This document shows, in pieces, positions 1 to 8,167 of a stretch of 64,000 nt of DNA (positions are counted from its first letter, which is position 1; the number at the start of each line of letters is the position of its first letter). The translations under genes were made by a program, and so were the position numbers. The notes below the pieces were generated by a model that was not told where the DNA came from, did no database searches, and saw nothing but the letters and a program-made list of their open reading frames with translations. Source of the stretch: Curtobacterium sp. MCPF17_052 (GTDB taxonomy: Bacteria; Actinomycetota; Actinomycetes; Actinomycetales; Microbacteriaceae); contig NZ_QKSD01000007.1 of the NCBI RefSeq assembly GCF_003234085.1, positions 156,776 through 220,775 of the forward strand, read 5' to 3'.

Positions 1-9
1 CCGGACCAC

Positions 10-1479
10 GTGCTCGCCGCCGGGACCGAGACGGTCGACCCGTCCGGTCCGATCCCGCAACTCGTCATCGCCGCCCTCGTCGGCATCGTGGTGATCATCG
101 CGCTCATCACCTGGCTCAAGGTGCACCCCTTCGTCGCCCTGACGATCGGTGCGCTCGGCGTCGGCCTCGGTGCCGGACTCGCACCGGAGAAGGCGGTCAC
201 GAGCTTCGGGGACGGCTTCGGCGCGACCATGACGAGCGTCGGCATCCTCGTCGGCCTCGGCTCGATGTTCGGCAAGCTCCTCGTCGACTCCGGCGCCGCC
301 GACCGGGTCGTCGACACCCTGGTCCGCCGCTCGTCCGCCGCCGCGCTGCCCTGGACGATGGCACTGATCGGTGCGCTGATCGGCCTGCCGATGTTCTTCG
401 AGGTCGGCCTGGTCCTGCTCATCCCGATCATCGTCCTGGTCGCCAAGCGCAGCTCCGTCCCGATCATGAAGATCGCGATCCCGGCCCTCGCCGGGCTCTC
501 CACGATGCACGCGTTCGTCCCGCCGCACCCCGGTCCGCTGGTCGCCGTCTCGACGGTGGGTGCGGACCTCGGCACGACGCTGGCGTTCGGCATCGTGCTC
601 GCGATCCCCGTCATCGTCCTGGCCGGCCCGGTCTTCGCCCGCTTCGCAGCGCGCTGGGTCGACGTCCCGGTGCCGGACATCTTCGGCGCGCGGGGCGAGG
701 ACCCAGCGCACCCCGGCCGGGAGGCCCGCCGCACCCCCGCCACGGAGGACACCGCGTCCCTGCCCCACGGCAAGAGCGACTTCACGCGGGTGATCAGCGA
801 GCCGCGCAGCCCGTCGTTCGCCGTCGCGCTGGTCGGCATCCTGCTGCCCGTCGTGCTCATGCTCGCGCAGGCGATCCGCGAGGCCACCGCCCCGGACGCG
901 GATGGTGCCTGGGTGGGCGTGCTCGACTTCCTCGGGACGCCGATGATCGCGATCGGCATCGCGACCGTCTACGCGATGGTCTTCTTCGCGATCGGCGGCG
1001 GCATGGACCGGTCCGCGGTCGCGAAGTCGCTCGAGAGCGCGCTGCCGCCGGTCGCCGGGGTGCTCCTCATCGTCGGTGCCGGCGGTGGCTTCAAGCAGGT
1101 GCTCATCGACACGGGCATCGGCGGCGTGATCGCCGACGCGGTCAAGGACTCCGGCATCTCGGTACTCCTCGTCGCCTGGGTGGTCGCCGCGCTCGTCCGC
1201 GTCGCCACCGGGTCCGCCACCGTCGCGACCGTCACGGCCGCGGGCATCATGGCCCCGATCGCCCACGACCTGTCGTCCCCGATGACGTCACTGCTCGTGC
1301 TCGCGATCGGCGCCGGGTCGGTGTTCCTGTCGCACGTCAACGACGCCGGGTTCTGGTTGGTGAAGGGGTACCTCAACACCTCGGTGGGACAGACCTTCAA
1401 GTCGTGGTCGGTGCTCGAGTGCCTGATCTCGGTCATCGGTCTGGTCGGCGTGCTCGTCGCCGGGATCTTCATCCGATGA
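10..1479 (+). CDS. gntP: GntP-family gluconate:H+ symporter (5' end possibly outside window)
   Basis: Inner-membrane permease that takes up gluconate or a related sugar acid. The protein is 489 aa and almost wholly hydrophobic, with about 12-14 predicted membrane segments, the usual GntP length (about 440-490 aa). The motif PPHPGPLVAVSTVGAD near residues 170-185 is typical of GntP. A charged loop at about residues 221-262 breaks the membrane segments. The frame is open to the window edge, so the GTG at 10 is only the first visible start and the true start may lie upstream. The stop overlaps the ATG of the gluconokinase gene by 4 bp (ATGA), which makes a gluconate uptake and phosphorylation operon. 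The exact substrate is inferred from the neighbour. Confidence 0.9.
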   Translation: MLAAGTETVDPSGPIPQLVIAALVGIVVIIALITWLKVHPFVALTIGALGVGLGAGLAPEKAVTSFGDGFGATMTSVGILVGLGSMFGKLLVDSGAADRVVDTLVRRSSAAALPWTMALIGALIGLPMFFEVGLVLLIPIIVLVAKRSSVPIMKIAIPALAGLSTMHAFVPPHPGPLVAVSTVGADLGTTLAFGIVLAIPVIVLAGPVFARFAARWVDVPVPDIFGARGEDPAHPGREARRTPATEDTASLPHGKSDFTRVISEPRSPSFAVALVGILLPVVLMLAQAIREATAPDADGAWVGVLDFLGTPMIAIGIATVYAMVFFAIGGGMDRSAVAKSLESALPPVAGVLLIVGAGGGFKQVLIDTGIGGVIADAVKDSGISVLLVAWVVAALVRVATGSATVATVTAAGIMAPIAHDLSSPMTSLLVLAIGAGSVFLSHVNDAGFWLVKGYLNTSVGQTFKSWSVLECLISVIGLVGVLVAGIFIR

Positions 1480-2030
1480 GCGGACAGTCGGACGGACGGC
1501 AGCCCCGCTCGGAGTCCCGGACGCTGGACCCCCAGGTGCTCGTGGTGATGGGCGTCTCCGGTTCCGGCAAGTCCACCGTCGCGGCGATGGTCGCCGACGA
1601 GCTCGGGTGGGAGTTCGCGGAGGGGGACAGCATGCACCCCGAGGCGAACGTCGCGAAGATGCACGCCGGCACAGCCTTGACGGACGAGGACCGCTGGCCG
1701 TGGCTCGACGTCGTCGCCGGCTGGATCCGCGGCCACCTCGACGCCGGGACGAACGGGGTGGTGACCTGCTCGGCACTGAAGCGGTCGTACCGGGACGTGC
1801 TGCGGGCCTCCGGGGTGGTCTTCGTGCACGTCGCCGCGGACCGGGCCCTGCTCGAGGAGCGGATGTCCTCGCGGTCCGGGCACTTCATGCCGGCGTCCCT
1901 GCTCGCATCGCAGCTGGCGACCCTCGAGCCGCCGCAGCCGGACGAGGCGCATCTCACTGTCACCGCCGACCGCTCACCGGAGGAGGAGTCCGCCGAGGTG
2001 CTCGAGCTGCTGGGGTTCCGGACGGCCTGA
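1476..2030 (+). CDS. gntK: Gluconokinase
   Basis: Cytoplasmic kinase that phosphorylates gluconate to 6-phosphogluconate, feeding the pentose phosphate pathway. It is 184 aa, normal for the GntK family. The P-loop GVSGSGKST lies at about residues 26-34, followed by the family signature EGDSMHPEANVAKM and the DEDRWPWL stretch that binds the sugar acid. I chose the ATG at 1476 because it overlaps the permease stop (ATGA), giving translational coupling. The in-frame GTG at 1404 lies inside gntP and would add 24 unrelated residues. The context with a GntP permease supports gluconate as substrate. Confidence 0.94.
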   Translation: MSGQSDGRQPRSESRTLDPQVLVVMGVSGSGKSTVAAMVADELGWEFAEGDSMHPEANVAKMHAGTALTDEDRWPWLDVVAGWIRGHLDAGTNGVVTCSALKRSYRDVLRASGVVFVHVAADRALLEERMSSRSGHFMPASLLASQLATLEPPQPDEAHLTVTADRSPEEESAEVLELLGFRTA

Positions 2031-2083
2031 CGGGACCGCCCCGCTTGAGAGGGCGGACGGGCGGACGTCGGCAGCATGGGGGC

Positions 2084-3391
2084 ATGCCTGTCGACGACTC
2101 CCCGTCCCTGCTCACCCGCGGCTACGGCTTCGGCGCCCACGTCTGGCGCCGGGCGGCCGACGGTGCCAGGGCGGTGCCGATGCGCTTCCTGCTCCGTGAC
2201 GCGCTGCTGGTCCGCGGTGCCGAGGGTGTCGAGTTGTTCTACAGCGACCGGATCGCCCGACACGGTGCGATGCCGGCGATCGTGCAGCAGACGCTGTTCG
2301 GCGACGGGTCCGTGCACAGCCTCGACGGCGCCGAGCACCGGCACCGCAAGGCGACCTTCGTCGACGTCGCGTACGAGGACGAGCAGGTCGCCCGCCTCAC
2401 CCCGCTCATCGCCGAGGAGTGGCACCGGGAACTCGACGAGTGGCTCGGCGGCGGGCAGCGGTCTGCCTACGACGCCGCCGTCGGTGTGTTCGGCCGTGCC
2501 GGCATGCGGTGGGCGGGTCTGCCCGGCACGCCGGCCGCGAAGACCCGGTGGGCAGCACGCCTCGCGCAGATCGTCGACGGGTTCGGTGTGCCGTACTCGC
2601 CGGAGTACCTGCTCGCCATCCGGAACCGGTGGTGGTCGAACCGACACGCGGAACGGCTGGTCCGGGCGGTCCGGGACGGCGATCTCGACCCGGCCGAGGG
2701 CACGGCGCTGTACGAGTGGGCGTGGCACCGTGACCGCTCCGGCGTGCTGCTGCCCGCGGTGACCGCCGGCGTCGAGCTCCAGAACAGCATCCGTCCGCTC
2801 ATCGCGGTCGCCCGGTTCGTCGCGTTCGCCGCGAAGGAGCTGCACGACCGGCCGGAGTGGCGTGCCCGGATCGCCGAGGAGTCCGTCACCGGACGCTCGC
2901 TCGCCGGCGGGCCCCTCGCGACCGCCTTCGCGCAGGAGATCCGCCGGACGGCGCCGTTCGTGCCGATGCTGCCCGGGTGGGCGACCGAGGACCTCGAACT
3001 CGACGGACAGCGGCTCGCGAGTGGCGGCCGGGTCCTGCTCGACCTGCTCGGCACCGACATCGACGACCGTTCGTGGCCCGCGGCCGACCGGTTCGACCCG
3101 GAGCGGTTCCTCGGCGTCGACGACTACGAGGCGATCGAGACGTTCGTGCCGCACGGTGGCGGCGACGTCGCGAGCGGCCATCGGTGCCCGGGGGAGAAGC
3201 TCGCGATCGTCGCACTCGCTTCGGCGATCGCGACCCTCAGTGACCCGCGGGTCAGCGTCCTCGACGAGGGGCTCGACGTCGACCGTCGACGTCTGCCGAC
3301 GAAGCCGGCTTCGGGCGGCCGTGTCCGGGCGCGGTCCCGGGTCGGGTCCGGCCGCTCCGGTGGCTGCCCGTTCCACCGTGGCGGGCGCTGA
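2084..3391 (+). CDS. CYP152-type cytochrome P450 (fatty acid peroxygenase-like)
   Basis: Heme-thiolate enzyme of 435 aa, close to the usual CYP152 length (about 420). The heme-binding region reads PHGGGD...GHRCPGE with the ligand Cys near residue 367. The I-helix carries NSIRPLIAVARF; its Arg-Pro pair corresponds to the Arg-Pro that binds the fatty-acid carboxylate in the P450-BS-beta family and replaces the acid-alcohol pair of ordinary P450s. EIRRTAPFVPMLPG matches the ExxR helix region of that family. Known members use H2O2 to hydroxylate or decarboxylate fatty acids without redox partners; that activity is inferred here. Start ATG 2084 follows a GGGGG ribosome site. No redox-partner gene lies nearby, in keeping with peroxygenase chemistry. 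Confidence 0.88.
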   Translation: MPVDDSPSLLTRGYGFGAHVWRRAADGARAVPMRFLLRDALLVRGAEGVELFYSDRIARHGAMPAIVQQTLFGDGSVHSLDGAEHRHRKATFVDVAYEDEQVARLTPLIAEEWHRELDEWLGGGQRSAYDAAVGVFGRAGMRWAGLPGTPAAKTRWAARLAQIVDGFGVPYSPEYLLAIRNRWWSNRHAERLVRAVRDGDLDPAEGTALYEWAWHRDRSGVLLPAVTAGVELQNSIRPLIAVARFVAFAAKELHDRPEWRARIAEESVTGRSLAGGPLATAFAQEIRRTAPFVPMLPGWATEDLELDGQRLASGGRVLLDLLGTDIDDRSWPAADRFDPERFLGVDDYEAIETFVPHGGGDVASGHRCPGEKLAIVALASAIATLSDPRVSVLDEGLDVDRRRLPTKPASGGRVRARSRVGSGRSGGCPFHRGGR

Positions 3392-3452
3392 CGGCCGGTC
3401 GCTGTCGGGCGAACGCTGACCCGCGCGCGCTGGCACGCGGTCGCCCGGGCGG

Positions 3453-4403
3453 TCAGCGGCCGCGGTGCTCGAGCGTCGCCGGTGCGTCCGGACCCGTCGG
3501 CATGGAGGCCCGGGCCTGCTCCCACGCGTCGTCACCGGCATCGAGTGCAGAGCGCAGGTACGCCGTGGTCAGACGCTGCACCAGAGCGACGCGCTCCGGG
3601 TCCTCGTCGGTGGTCTCGGCGGCCTCGTAGCCGGAGATCCCGCCGAGGGAGTGCTCGCCGCCGCGGAGGACGAGCAGGTCCGTTGCACCGGGGCTCTGTG
3701 TGTAGGCATCGGTGAACCAGTCCGGGCCGCGGGTCGACATCCGTGACTGGTCGTGGTCACCGGCCACGACGAGCGTGGGGGTCGTCAGTTCGGCGAAGGA
3801 CGGTCGCATGAACGGGAAGTGCTCGGCCGCGAACGGGACGAGGTCGTCGCCGGCCACCCCGGTGGCGGCGAGGAGGACGCCGGCGGTGATCCGGGCCTCC
3901 CGTCGGTCCTCGCCGGGCTGGCCGGCGTCGTCGAGGATGCGCGCGCCGAGCAGGCTCTGCACGCTCTGGCCGCCCCACGAGTGTCCGGCGGCGGCGACGC
4001 GGCTGTGGTCGACGCGGCCGGACAGACCGGGCAGTGCGGCCTCGACGGTGTCGAGCTGGTCGAGCACCCGGACCAGGTCGGTGGTGCGTTCGGACCAGAT
4101 CGTCGGGAAGATCGGGTGGTCGAACCCGATGCCGTTGCGGCGGGAGTCGAGGTGCGTCGGCTGCACCACGACGAACCCGTGCGCCGCCCAGAACGAGACG
4201 AGGGGTGCGTAGGCGTCGAGGTGCATGCCGTTGCCGTGCGAGAAGAGCAGGACGGGCAGATCGGTGCCGGTCGCCGGTGCGGAGACGCGGACCTGCAGGG
4301 GGAGCGGGCGGCCCGGGGCGTCGAGCTGGACGGGGGCGACGGAGACGACGGGGGCGGGGTCGCCGAGGAGGTGGTCGAGCGTGGTGCTGACGGAGGTGGG
4401 CAC
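3453..4403 (-). CDS. Alpha/beta hydrolase (PAF-acetylhydrolase/dienelactone-hydrolase-like)
   Basis: 316-aa serine hydrolase. FSHGNGMHLD near residue 55 looks like the oxyanion loop, GHSWGG puts the nucleophile at Ser142, AGDHDQS gives the acid and GGEHSLGG the histidine. The fold resembles the platelet-activating-factor acetylhydrolase/chlorophyllase group, which cleaves esters. No signal peptide, so probably cytoplasmic. I chose GTG 4403 because a GGAAGGA ribosome site precedes it; longer frames upstream run through the operator and the divergent TetR gene. It is transcribed divergently from that regulator, with the operator palindrome between them, so the regulator probably represses it. 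The substrate is unknown. Confidence 0.86.
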   Translation of the reverse strand: MPTSVSTTLDHLLGDPAPVVSVAPVQLDAPGRPLPLQVRVSAPATGTDLPVLLFSHGNGMHLDAYAPLVSFWAAHGFVVVQPTHLDSRRNGIGFDHPIFPTIWSERTTDLVRVLDQLDTVEAALPGLSGRVDHSRVAAAGHSWGGQSVQSLLGARILDDAGQPGEDRREARITAGVLLAATGVAGDDLVPFAAEHFPFMRPSFAELTTPTLVVAGDHDQSRMSTRGPDWFTDAYTQSPGATDLLVLRGGEHSLGGISGYEAAETTDEDPERVALVQRLTTAYLRSALDAGDDAWEQARASMPTGPDAPATLEHRGR

Positions 4404-4452
4404 GGGGTTCCTTCCGGAGGGGTGACAGCTGCCGTACGATGAAGCGGAGCAG

Positions 4453-4481
4453 TGTTCCGGACAGTACCGGAACATAGTTCC
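4453..4481. promoter_or_regulatory. TetR-type operator between divergent hydrolase and regulator genes
   Basis: A perfect inverted repeat, TGTTCCGG-N6-CCGGAACA (4453-4474), is followed at once by a third half-site, so that GGAAC-ATA-GTTCC (4469-4481) forms a second overlapping dyad. It sits between the hydrolase start at 4403 and the regulator ATG at 4509. The size and symmetry are typical of TetR-family operators. Repression of both genes is inferred. Confidence 0.65.
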
Positions 4482-4508
4482 GTTTGCAACGATCATCGAG
4501 GAGCCTCC

Positions 4509-5111
4509 ATGCCCGAGCCCGGCCCAGCCGCGTCCGACCGCGTGCAACGCAGCGACGCGCGCCGGAACCAGGAGACCCTGCTCGACGCCGCCGCCCGGGT
4601 GTTCGTCCGGTCCGGCGTCGACGCCCCCGTGCGTGCGGTCGCGACGGAGGCCGGGGTCGGCGTGGGGACCGTCTACCGGCACTTCCCGACCCGGGCCGAC
4701 CTGGTGCTCGCCGTGTACCGGCACCAGGTGGAGGCGTGCGCGGAGGCCGGCCCGCGCTTCCTGTCCGAGGCGTCCGACCCGGATGCGGCACTGCGGCAAT
4801 GGATCGGACTCTTCGTCGACTTCCTGGTCACCAAGCACGGACTGCCCGTCGCCATGCACGGCGACGGCGCCGCGACCGACGCCCTGCACCGGTACTTCGT
4901 CGACCGACTCGTGCCGGTGTGCGGCGATCTGCTGACCGCCGCACGCGCTGCCGTTCCGGGGCGGGCGACGAGCGCGGGGGTCACCGGCTACGAACTGCTC
5001 CGCGGTGTCGGGAACCTGTGCATCGGGACGGCGGACGACCCGGACTTCGACGTCGAGCGAGCGGTCCAGGTGTACGTGTCCGGGGCGCTCGTCGGCGTCC
5101 CGGGCGGGTGA
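4509..5111 (+). CDS. TetR/AcrR-family transcriptional regulator
   Basis: 200-aa DNA-binding repressor. The N-terminal helix-turn-helix (about residues 41-63, VATEAGVGVGTVYRHFP) is the canonical TetR motif; the C-terminal half is the variable ligand-binding domain. I chose ATG 4509 because a GAGGAG ribosome site precedes it by 5-6 nt; the in-frame ATG at 4452 lies inside the operator. It is divergent from the alpha/beta hydrolase gene and most likely controls that gene and itself through the palindrome at 4453-4481. The ligand cannot be told from sequence. Confidence 0.93.
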   Translation: MPEPGPAASDRVQRSDARRNQETLLDAAARVFVRSGVDAPVRAVATEAGVGVGTVYRHFPTRADLVLAVYRHQVEACAEAGPRFLSEASDPDAALRQWIGLFVDFLVTKHGLPVAMHGDGAATDALHRYFVDRLVPVCGDLLTAARAAVPGRATSAGVTGYELLRGVGNLCIGTADDPDFDVERAVQVYVSGALVGVPGG

Positions 5112-5129
5112 GCACCGGGCTCCCGGCGC

Positions 5130-5615
5130 TCAGCCCTCGGTGAGTGCTGCCGCGTAGGCGCGCACCGACCGGTTGTACCGCGGCAGGGTCGGTTCGATCG
5201 TCTCGATGGCCAGCCGCAGCGCCTCGTCACTCCGCCCGGCACTGTGCAGGGCGAGCGCGAGGAACACCGCCGGAGCGTCGCCGATCGATGGGTGAGCGGG
5301 GGCTGCGCGGAGCATCGTGATCGCGTCTTCGACCCGGCCCAGGTTCCGGAGCGTGGACGCGTGCTGGATCACCATCCGGGCGGCACGGACCGGGTCGACC
5401 GTCCCCAGGCCCTCCGTGATGGCCCGGCTGTACTCGACGTCGGCCTCGACCTCGTGCCCGCCGGAGTCGTACGCGCCGCCGAGCTCGAAGGCCCCGAGTG
5501 CCGGGTGCGGTGCGGCGTCGGCCAGCTCCCGCATCCGGACGATCCGCTGCTCGCCGTCGACGTCGGTGTCGGCCCAGAGAGCGTCGACGTGCTGCTGCCA
5601 CTCCGTCATGTCCAC
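5130..5615 (-). CDS. Tetratricopeptide-repeat protein
   Basis: 161-aa, mostly helical protein with TPR-like repeats; ALGAFELGGAYDSGGHEVEADVEY and the later VFLALALHSAGRSDEALRL segments show the A-G-Y-F spacing of TPR helices. It resembles the small actinobacterial TPR_5-type proteins. No signal peptide or membrane segment, so a cytoplasmic scaffold role is likely; partners are unknown. Start GTG 5615 is preferred over ATG 5609 because a TAGGCT -10 hexamer ends 6 nt before it, the leaderless layout seen at other genes in this window. It is convergent with the TetR gene. Confidence 0.76.
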   Translation of the reverse strand: MDMTEWQQHVDALWADTDVDGEQRIVRMRELADAAPHPALGAFELGGAYDSGGHEVEADVEYSRAITEGLGTVDPVRAARMVIQHASTLRNLGRVEDAITMLRAAPAHPSIGDAPAVFLALALHSAGRSDEALRLAIETIEPTLPRYNRSVRAYAAALTEG

Positions 5616-5621
5616 CGCGCC

Positions 5622-5627
5622 AGCCTA
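5622..5627 (-). promoter_or_regulatory. -10 hexamer TAGGCT, leaderless promoter of TPR gene
   Basis: Read on the minus strand, TAGGCT stands 6 nt before GTG 5615, so transcription should begin at or next to the start codon. No clear -35 or ribosome site is visible. The same hexamer and spacing occur at the amidase gene (8156). Confidence 0.5.
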
Positions 5628-5657
5628 GGGGCGCCTCAATCCCGGACCGCTGTTCCG

Positions 5658-7322
5658 TCAGTCCTCGGTGACCCGCCCGGCCTCGACCCGCCACTGCCGG
5701 TCGAGCTGCACCGTGTCGAGCATCCGCCGGTCGTGGGTGACCAGCAGCAGCGTCCCCTCGTAGGACTCGAGTGCCTGCTCGAGCTGCTCGATGGCGACGA
5801 GGTCCAGGTGGTTCGTCGGCTCGTCGAGCACGAGCACGTTCACCCCGCGGGCCTGGAGGAGCGCCAACCCGGCACGGGTCCGTTCGCCCGGCGAGAGCTC
5901 ACCGGCGGCCCGTCCGACGTGGTCGGCCTTCAGCCCGAACTTCGCGAGCAGGGTGCGGACGTCCGGGGTGTTCATCTCGGGGACCAGGTCCTCGAACACG
6001 GCGGCCAGGGGCTCGGACCCGGTGAACAGCGACCGGGCCTGGTCGACCTCGCCGACCGCCACGCTCGACCCGATCGACGCCGTGCCACTCGTCGGTTCCT
6101 GCCGCCCGAGCAGCGCCCGCAGCAGCGTCGACTTGCCGGCGCCGTTCGGGCCCGTGATGCCGATCCGGTCGCCGCCGTTCACCTGCAGCGACACCGGCCC
6201 GAGGGTGAAGTCGCCCTGCTCGTAGCTGGCGTTCGACAGGGTCGCGACGACGGCCGAGGACCGCGGCGCCTGCCCGATCGTGAACTCGAGCTGCCACTCC
6301 TTGCGCGGCTCCTCGACCTCGTCCAGCCGGGCGATCCGCGACTCCATCTGCCGGACCTTCTGCGCCTGCTTCTCGCTCGATTCGCTGGCGGCCTTCCGGC
6401 GGATCTTGTCGTTGTCGGGGGCCTTCTTCATCGCGTTCCGGACGCCCTGGCTCGACCACTCGCGCTGGGTCCGGGCCCGTGAGACCAGGTCGGCCTTGGT
6501 GGACGCGAACTCGTCGTACGCGTCGCGCTTGTGCTGACGGGCGATCTCGCGTTCCTCGAGGTAGGCGTCGTAGCCACCGCCGAACAGCCGGTTCGACGAC
6601 TGCGCCAGGTCGAGTTCCAGGACCGCCGTCACCGAGCGGGCGAGGAACTCGCGGTCGTGGCTGACGAGGACGACGCCGCCGCGCAGGCCGCGCACGAACT
6701 CCTCGAGCCGGTCCAGCCCGTCGAGGTCCAGGTCGTTCGTCGGCTCGTCGAGCAGCACGATGTCGAACCGCGAGAGCAGCAGCGCCGCCAACCCCACCCG
6801 AGCCGCCTGTCCGCCGGACAGCGAGGTCATCAGCGAGTCCGCTGTGACCGAGCCGTCGGGTGCGTCGAGGGTCAGGCCGAGGTCGGCGAGCACCACCGGC
6901 ATCCGCTCGTCCAGGTCCGCGGCACCCGAGGCCAGCCACCGTTCGAGGGCGACCGAGTACCGGTCCGCTGCGGCGTCCCCGGCGTCCGGCTCGCCGAGGG
7001 CCAGGGCGGTCGCGTCCATCTCCGCCGCCGCCTCGGCACATCCGGTCCGGCGGGCGACGTACCCCGCAACGGTCTCCCCGGGCACCCGCTCGTGCTCCTG
7101 CGGCAGCCAGCCGACGAACGCGTCCGTCGGCGACAGTGACACGGTCCCGGCGAGCGGCTCGTCGACCCCGGCCAGCAGGCGGAGCAGCGTGGACTTGCCC
7201 GCGCCGTTGACGCCGACGACGCCGATCACGTCACCAGGTGCGACCGTGAGGTCGAGGGAGTCGAACAGCGTGCGGGCGGCGTAGCCGCCGGCGAGCCCCT
7301 TGGCGACGAGCGTGGCGGTCAT
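5658..7322 (-). CDS. ABC-F family ATPase (ribosome-associated)
   Basis: 554-aa protein with two ABC ATPase domains and no membrane segments. Domain 1 has Walker A GVNGAGKST (about 37-45), signature LSGGQAAR and Walker B VLLDEPTNDLD; domain 2 has GPNGAGKST (about 388-396), LSPGERTRAGLA and LVLDEPTNHLD. Between them lies a long charged helical linker (about residues 265-350), the part that reaches the ribosome in ABC-F proteins. The family either protects ribosomes from antibiotics or aids translation; which applies here cannot be told. Start ATG 7322 follows a GGAGGG ribosome site, while the in-frame start at 7355 lacks one. Confidence 0.93.
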   Translation of the reverse strand: MTATLVAKGLAGGYAARTLFDSLDLTVAPGDVIGVVGVNGAGKSTLLRLLAGVDEPLAGTVSLSPTDAFVGWLPQEHERVPGETVAGYVARRTGCAEAAAEMDATALALGEPDAGDAAADRYSVALERWLASGAADLDERMPVVLADLGLTLDAPDGSVTADSLMTSLSGGQAARVGLAALLLSRFDIVLLDEPTNDLDLDGLDRLEEFVRGLRGGVVLVSHDREFLARSVTAVLELDLAQSSNRLFGGGYDAYLEEREIARQHKRDAYDEFASTKADLVSRARTQREWSSQGVRNAMKKAPDNDKIRRKAASESSEKQAQKVRQMESRIARLDEVEEPRKEWQLEFTIGQAPRSSAVVATLSNASYEQGDFTLGPVSLQVNGGDRIGITGPNGAGKSTLLRALLGRQEPTSGTASIGSSVAVGEVDQARSLFTGSEPLAAVFEDLVPEMNTPDVRTLLAKFGLKADHVGRAAGELSPGERTRAGLALLQARGVNVLVLDEPTNHLDLVAIEQLEQALESYEGTLLLVTHDRRMLDTVQLDRQWRVEAGRVTED

Positions 7323-7362
7323 CCCTCCATCGTCCCACCTCGCCGGGGCGGCCACGGACCGG

Positions 7363-7402
7363 GACGGGAGGCGCGGTGCCGGGCCGCCCCGCGCCTCCCG
7401 TC
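7363..7402. repeat. REP-like hairpin/terminator, family A copy 1
   Basis: A 14-bp perfect stem, GACGGGAGGCGCGG (7363-7376) with CCGCGCCTCCCGTC (7389-7402), and a 12-nt loop. It begins inside the stop codon of the minus-strand gene at 7401 and points into the gap before the ABC-F gene. A near-identical element lies at 31624-31667, also just after a minus-strand gene, so this is a dispersed repeat that may serve as terminator. There is no U-tract. Confidence 0.68.
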
Positions 7403-8096
7403 AGTCGAGCGGTGCGGCCGAGTCGAAGGCGACGGTGAGCAGGGGCAGCTCGTCGCGGGGGAGCACCGCCGTCAGGAGTCGCCCGTCGTCGAGCTCGGTG
7501 GCCAGGCCGAGCACGAAGGGGTCCGTGTCGAGGAGCAGCCCGGGGCGCTCGACGCCGTCGACCAAGACGGGGTGTCCGGACTGGACGCTGCGTTCGTCGA
7601 CCAGCGTCGGCCAGGGGTCCTCGGTGGACTCCGGGGGAGCGAGTTCGTCGCGGTACCCGTTGACGAGGACGTACTGCACGTGCCCGACGAGCGCCTCGGC
7701 AGGTGACGGGCGGGTGGTACCGCGCCGGCTCCAGTGGGTCTGGACCGCCTCCCACAGCATCGGGTACCGCATCCGCTCGACCGTGGCGACGAGCCAGTCC
7801 GGGCGTGGCCAGGGCGGGACCTCCTCCAGGGACCGTCGCCGCTCGTCGTCCATCGCCGCCAGGTTCACCGGGTCGTCGTGGTCCTCCGGGTTCCGCCAGA
7901 GCGTGTACTGCCGCGACACGGTGGCACTGTCGCGGACGCCGTCGGATTCGCCCGTCTGGACGCCGACGGAACCGAAGTCCTCGAGGTGCCGCTGTGCGAC
8001 GAGCCCGGCGATGCCGAACCGCAGCGATCGGGCCGCGGCCCGGCGCGCGATCTCCGGGTCGGGCGCATCCGCACTGAGCACTCCGCCGTGGTCCAT
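7401..8096 (-). CDS. Hypothetical protein
   Basis: 231-aa soluble protein that I do not recognise. It has no signal peptide, membrane segment or obvious catalytic motif. It is rich in Trp, Pro and acidic residues in its middle (PPWPRPDWLVATVERMRYP), and its C-terminal third is a run of beta-like segments. Codon use has the same strong G/C third-position bias as its neighbours, which supports a real gene. Start ATG 8096 is the first visible start. It diverges from the amidase gene, and its stop lies within the REP-like hairpin at 7363-7402. Confidence 0.75.
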   Translation of the reverse strand: MDHGGVLSADAPDPEIARRAAARSLRFGIAGLVAQRHLEDFGSVGVQTGESDGVRDSATVSRQYTLWRNPEDHDDPVNLAAMDDERRRSLEEVPPWPRPDWLVATVERMRYPMLWEAVQTHWSRRGTTRPSPAEALVGHVQYVLVNGYRDELAPPESTEDPWPTLVDERSVQSGHPVLVDGVERPGLLLDTDPFVLGLATELDDGRLLTAVLPRDELPLLTVAFDSAAPLD

Positions 8097-8155
8097 GCGC
8101 CGAGCCTGGTCTCGTCGAGGCGGTCGGTCAAGGGCCGGGGAGCGACACGTCGGCC

Positions 8156-8161
8156 TAGGCT
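8156..8161 (+). promoter_or_regulatory. -10 hexamer TAGGCT, leaderless promoter of amidase gene
   Basis: TAGGCT ends 6 nt before the GTG start at 8168, leaving no room for a ribosome site. This spacing predicts a leaderless mRNA. No convincing -35 element is seen. Confidence 0.55.
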
Positions 8162-8167
8162 CGATCC

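Noticed and set aside
3388..3455. Terminator between the P450 and the convergent hydrolase gene
   Set aside because: Only a 6-bp GCTGAC/GTCAGC pair over a wide loop; too weak to call.
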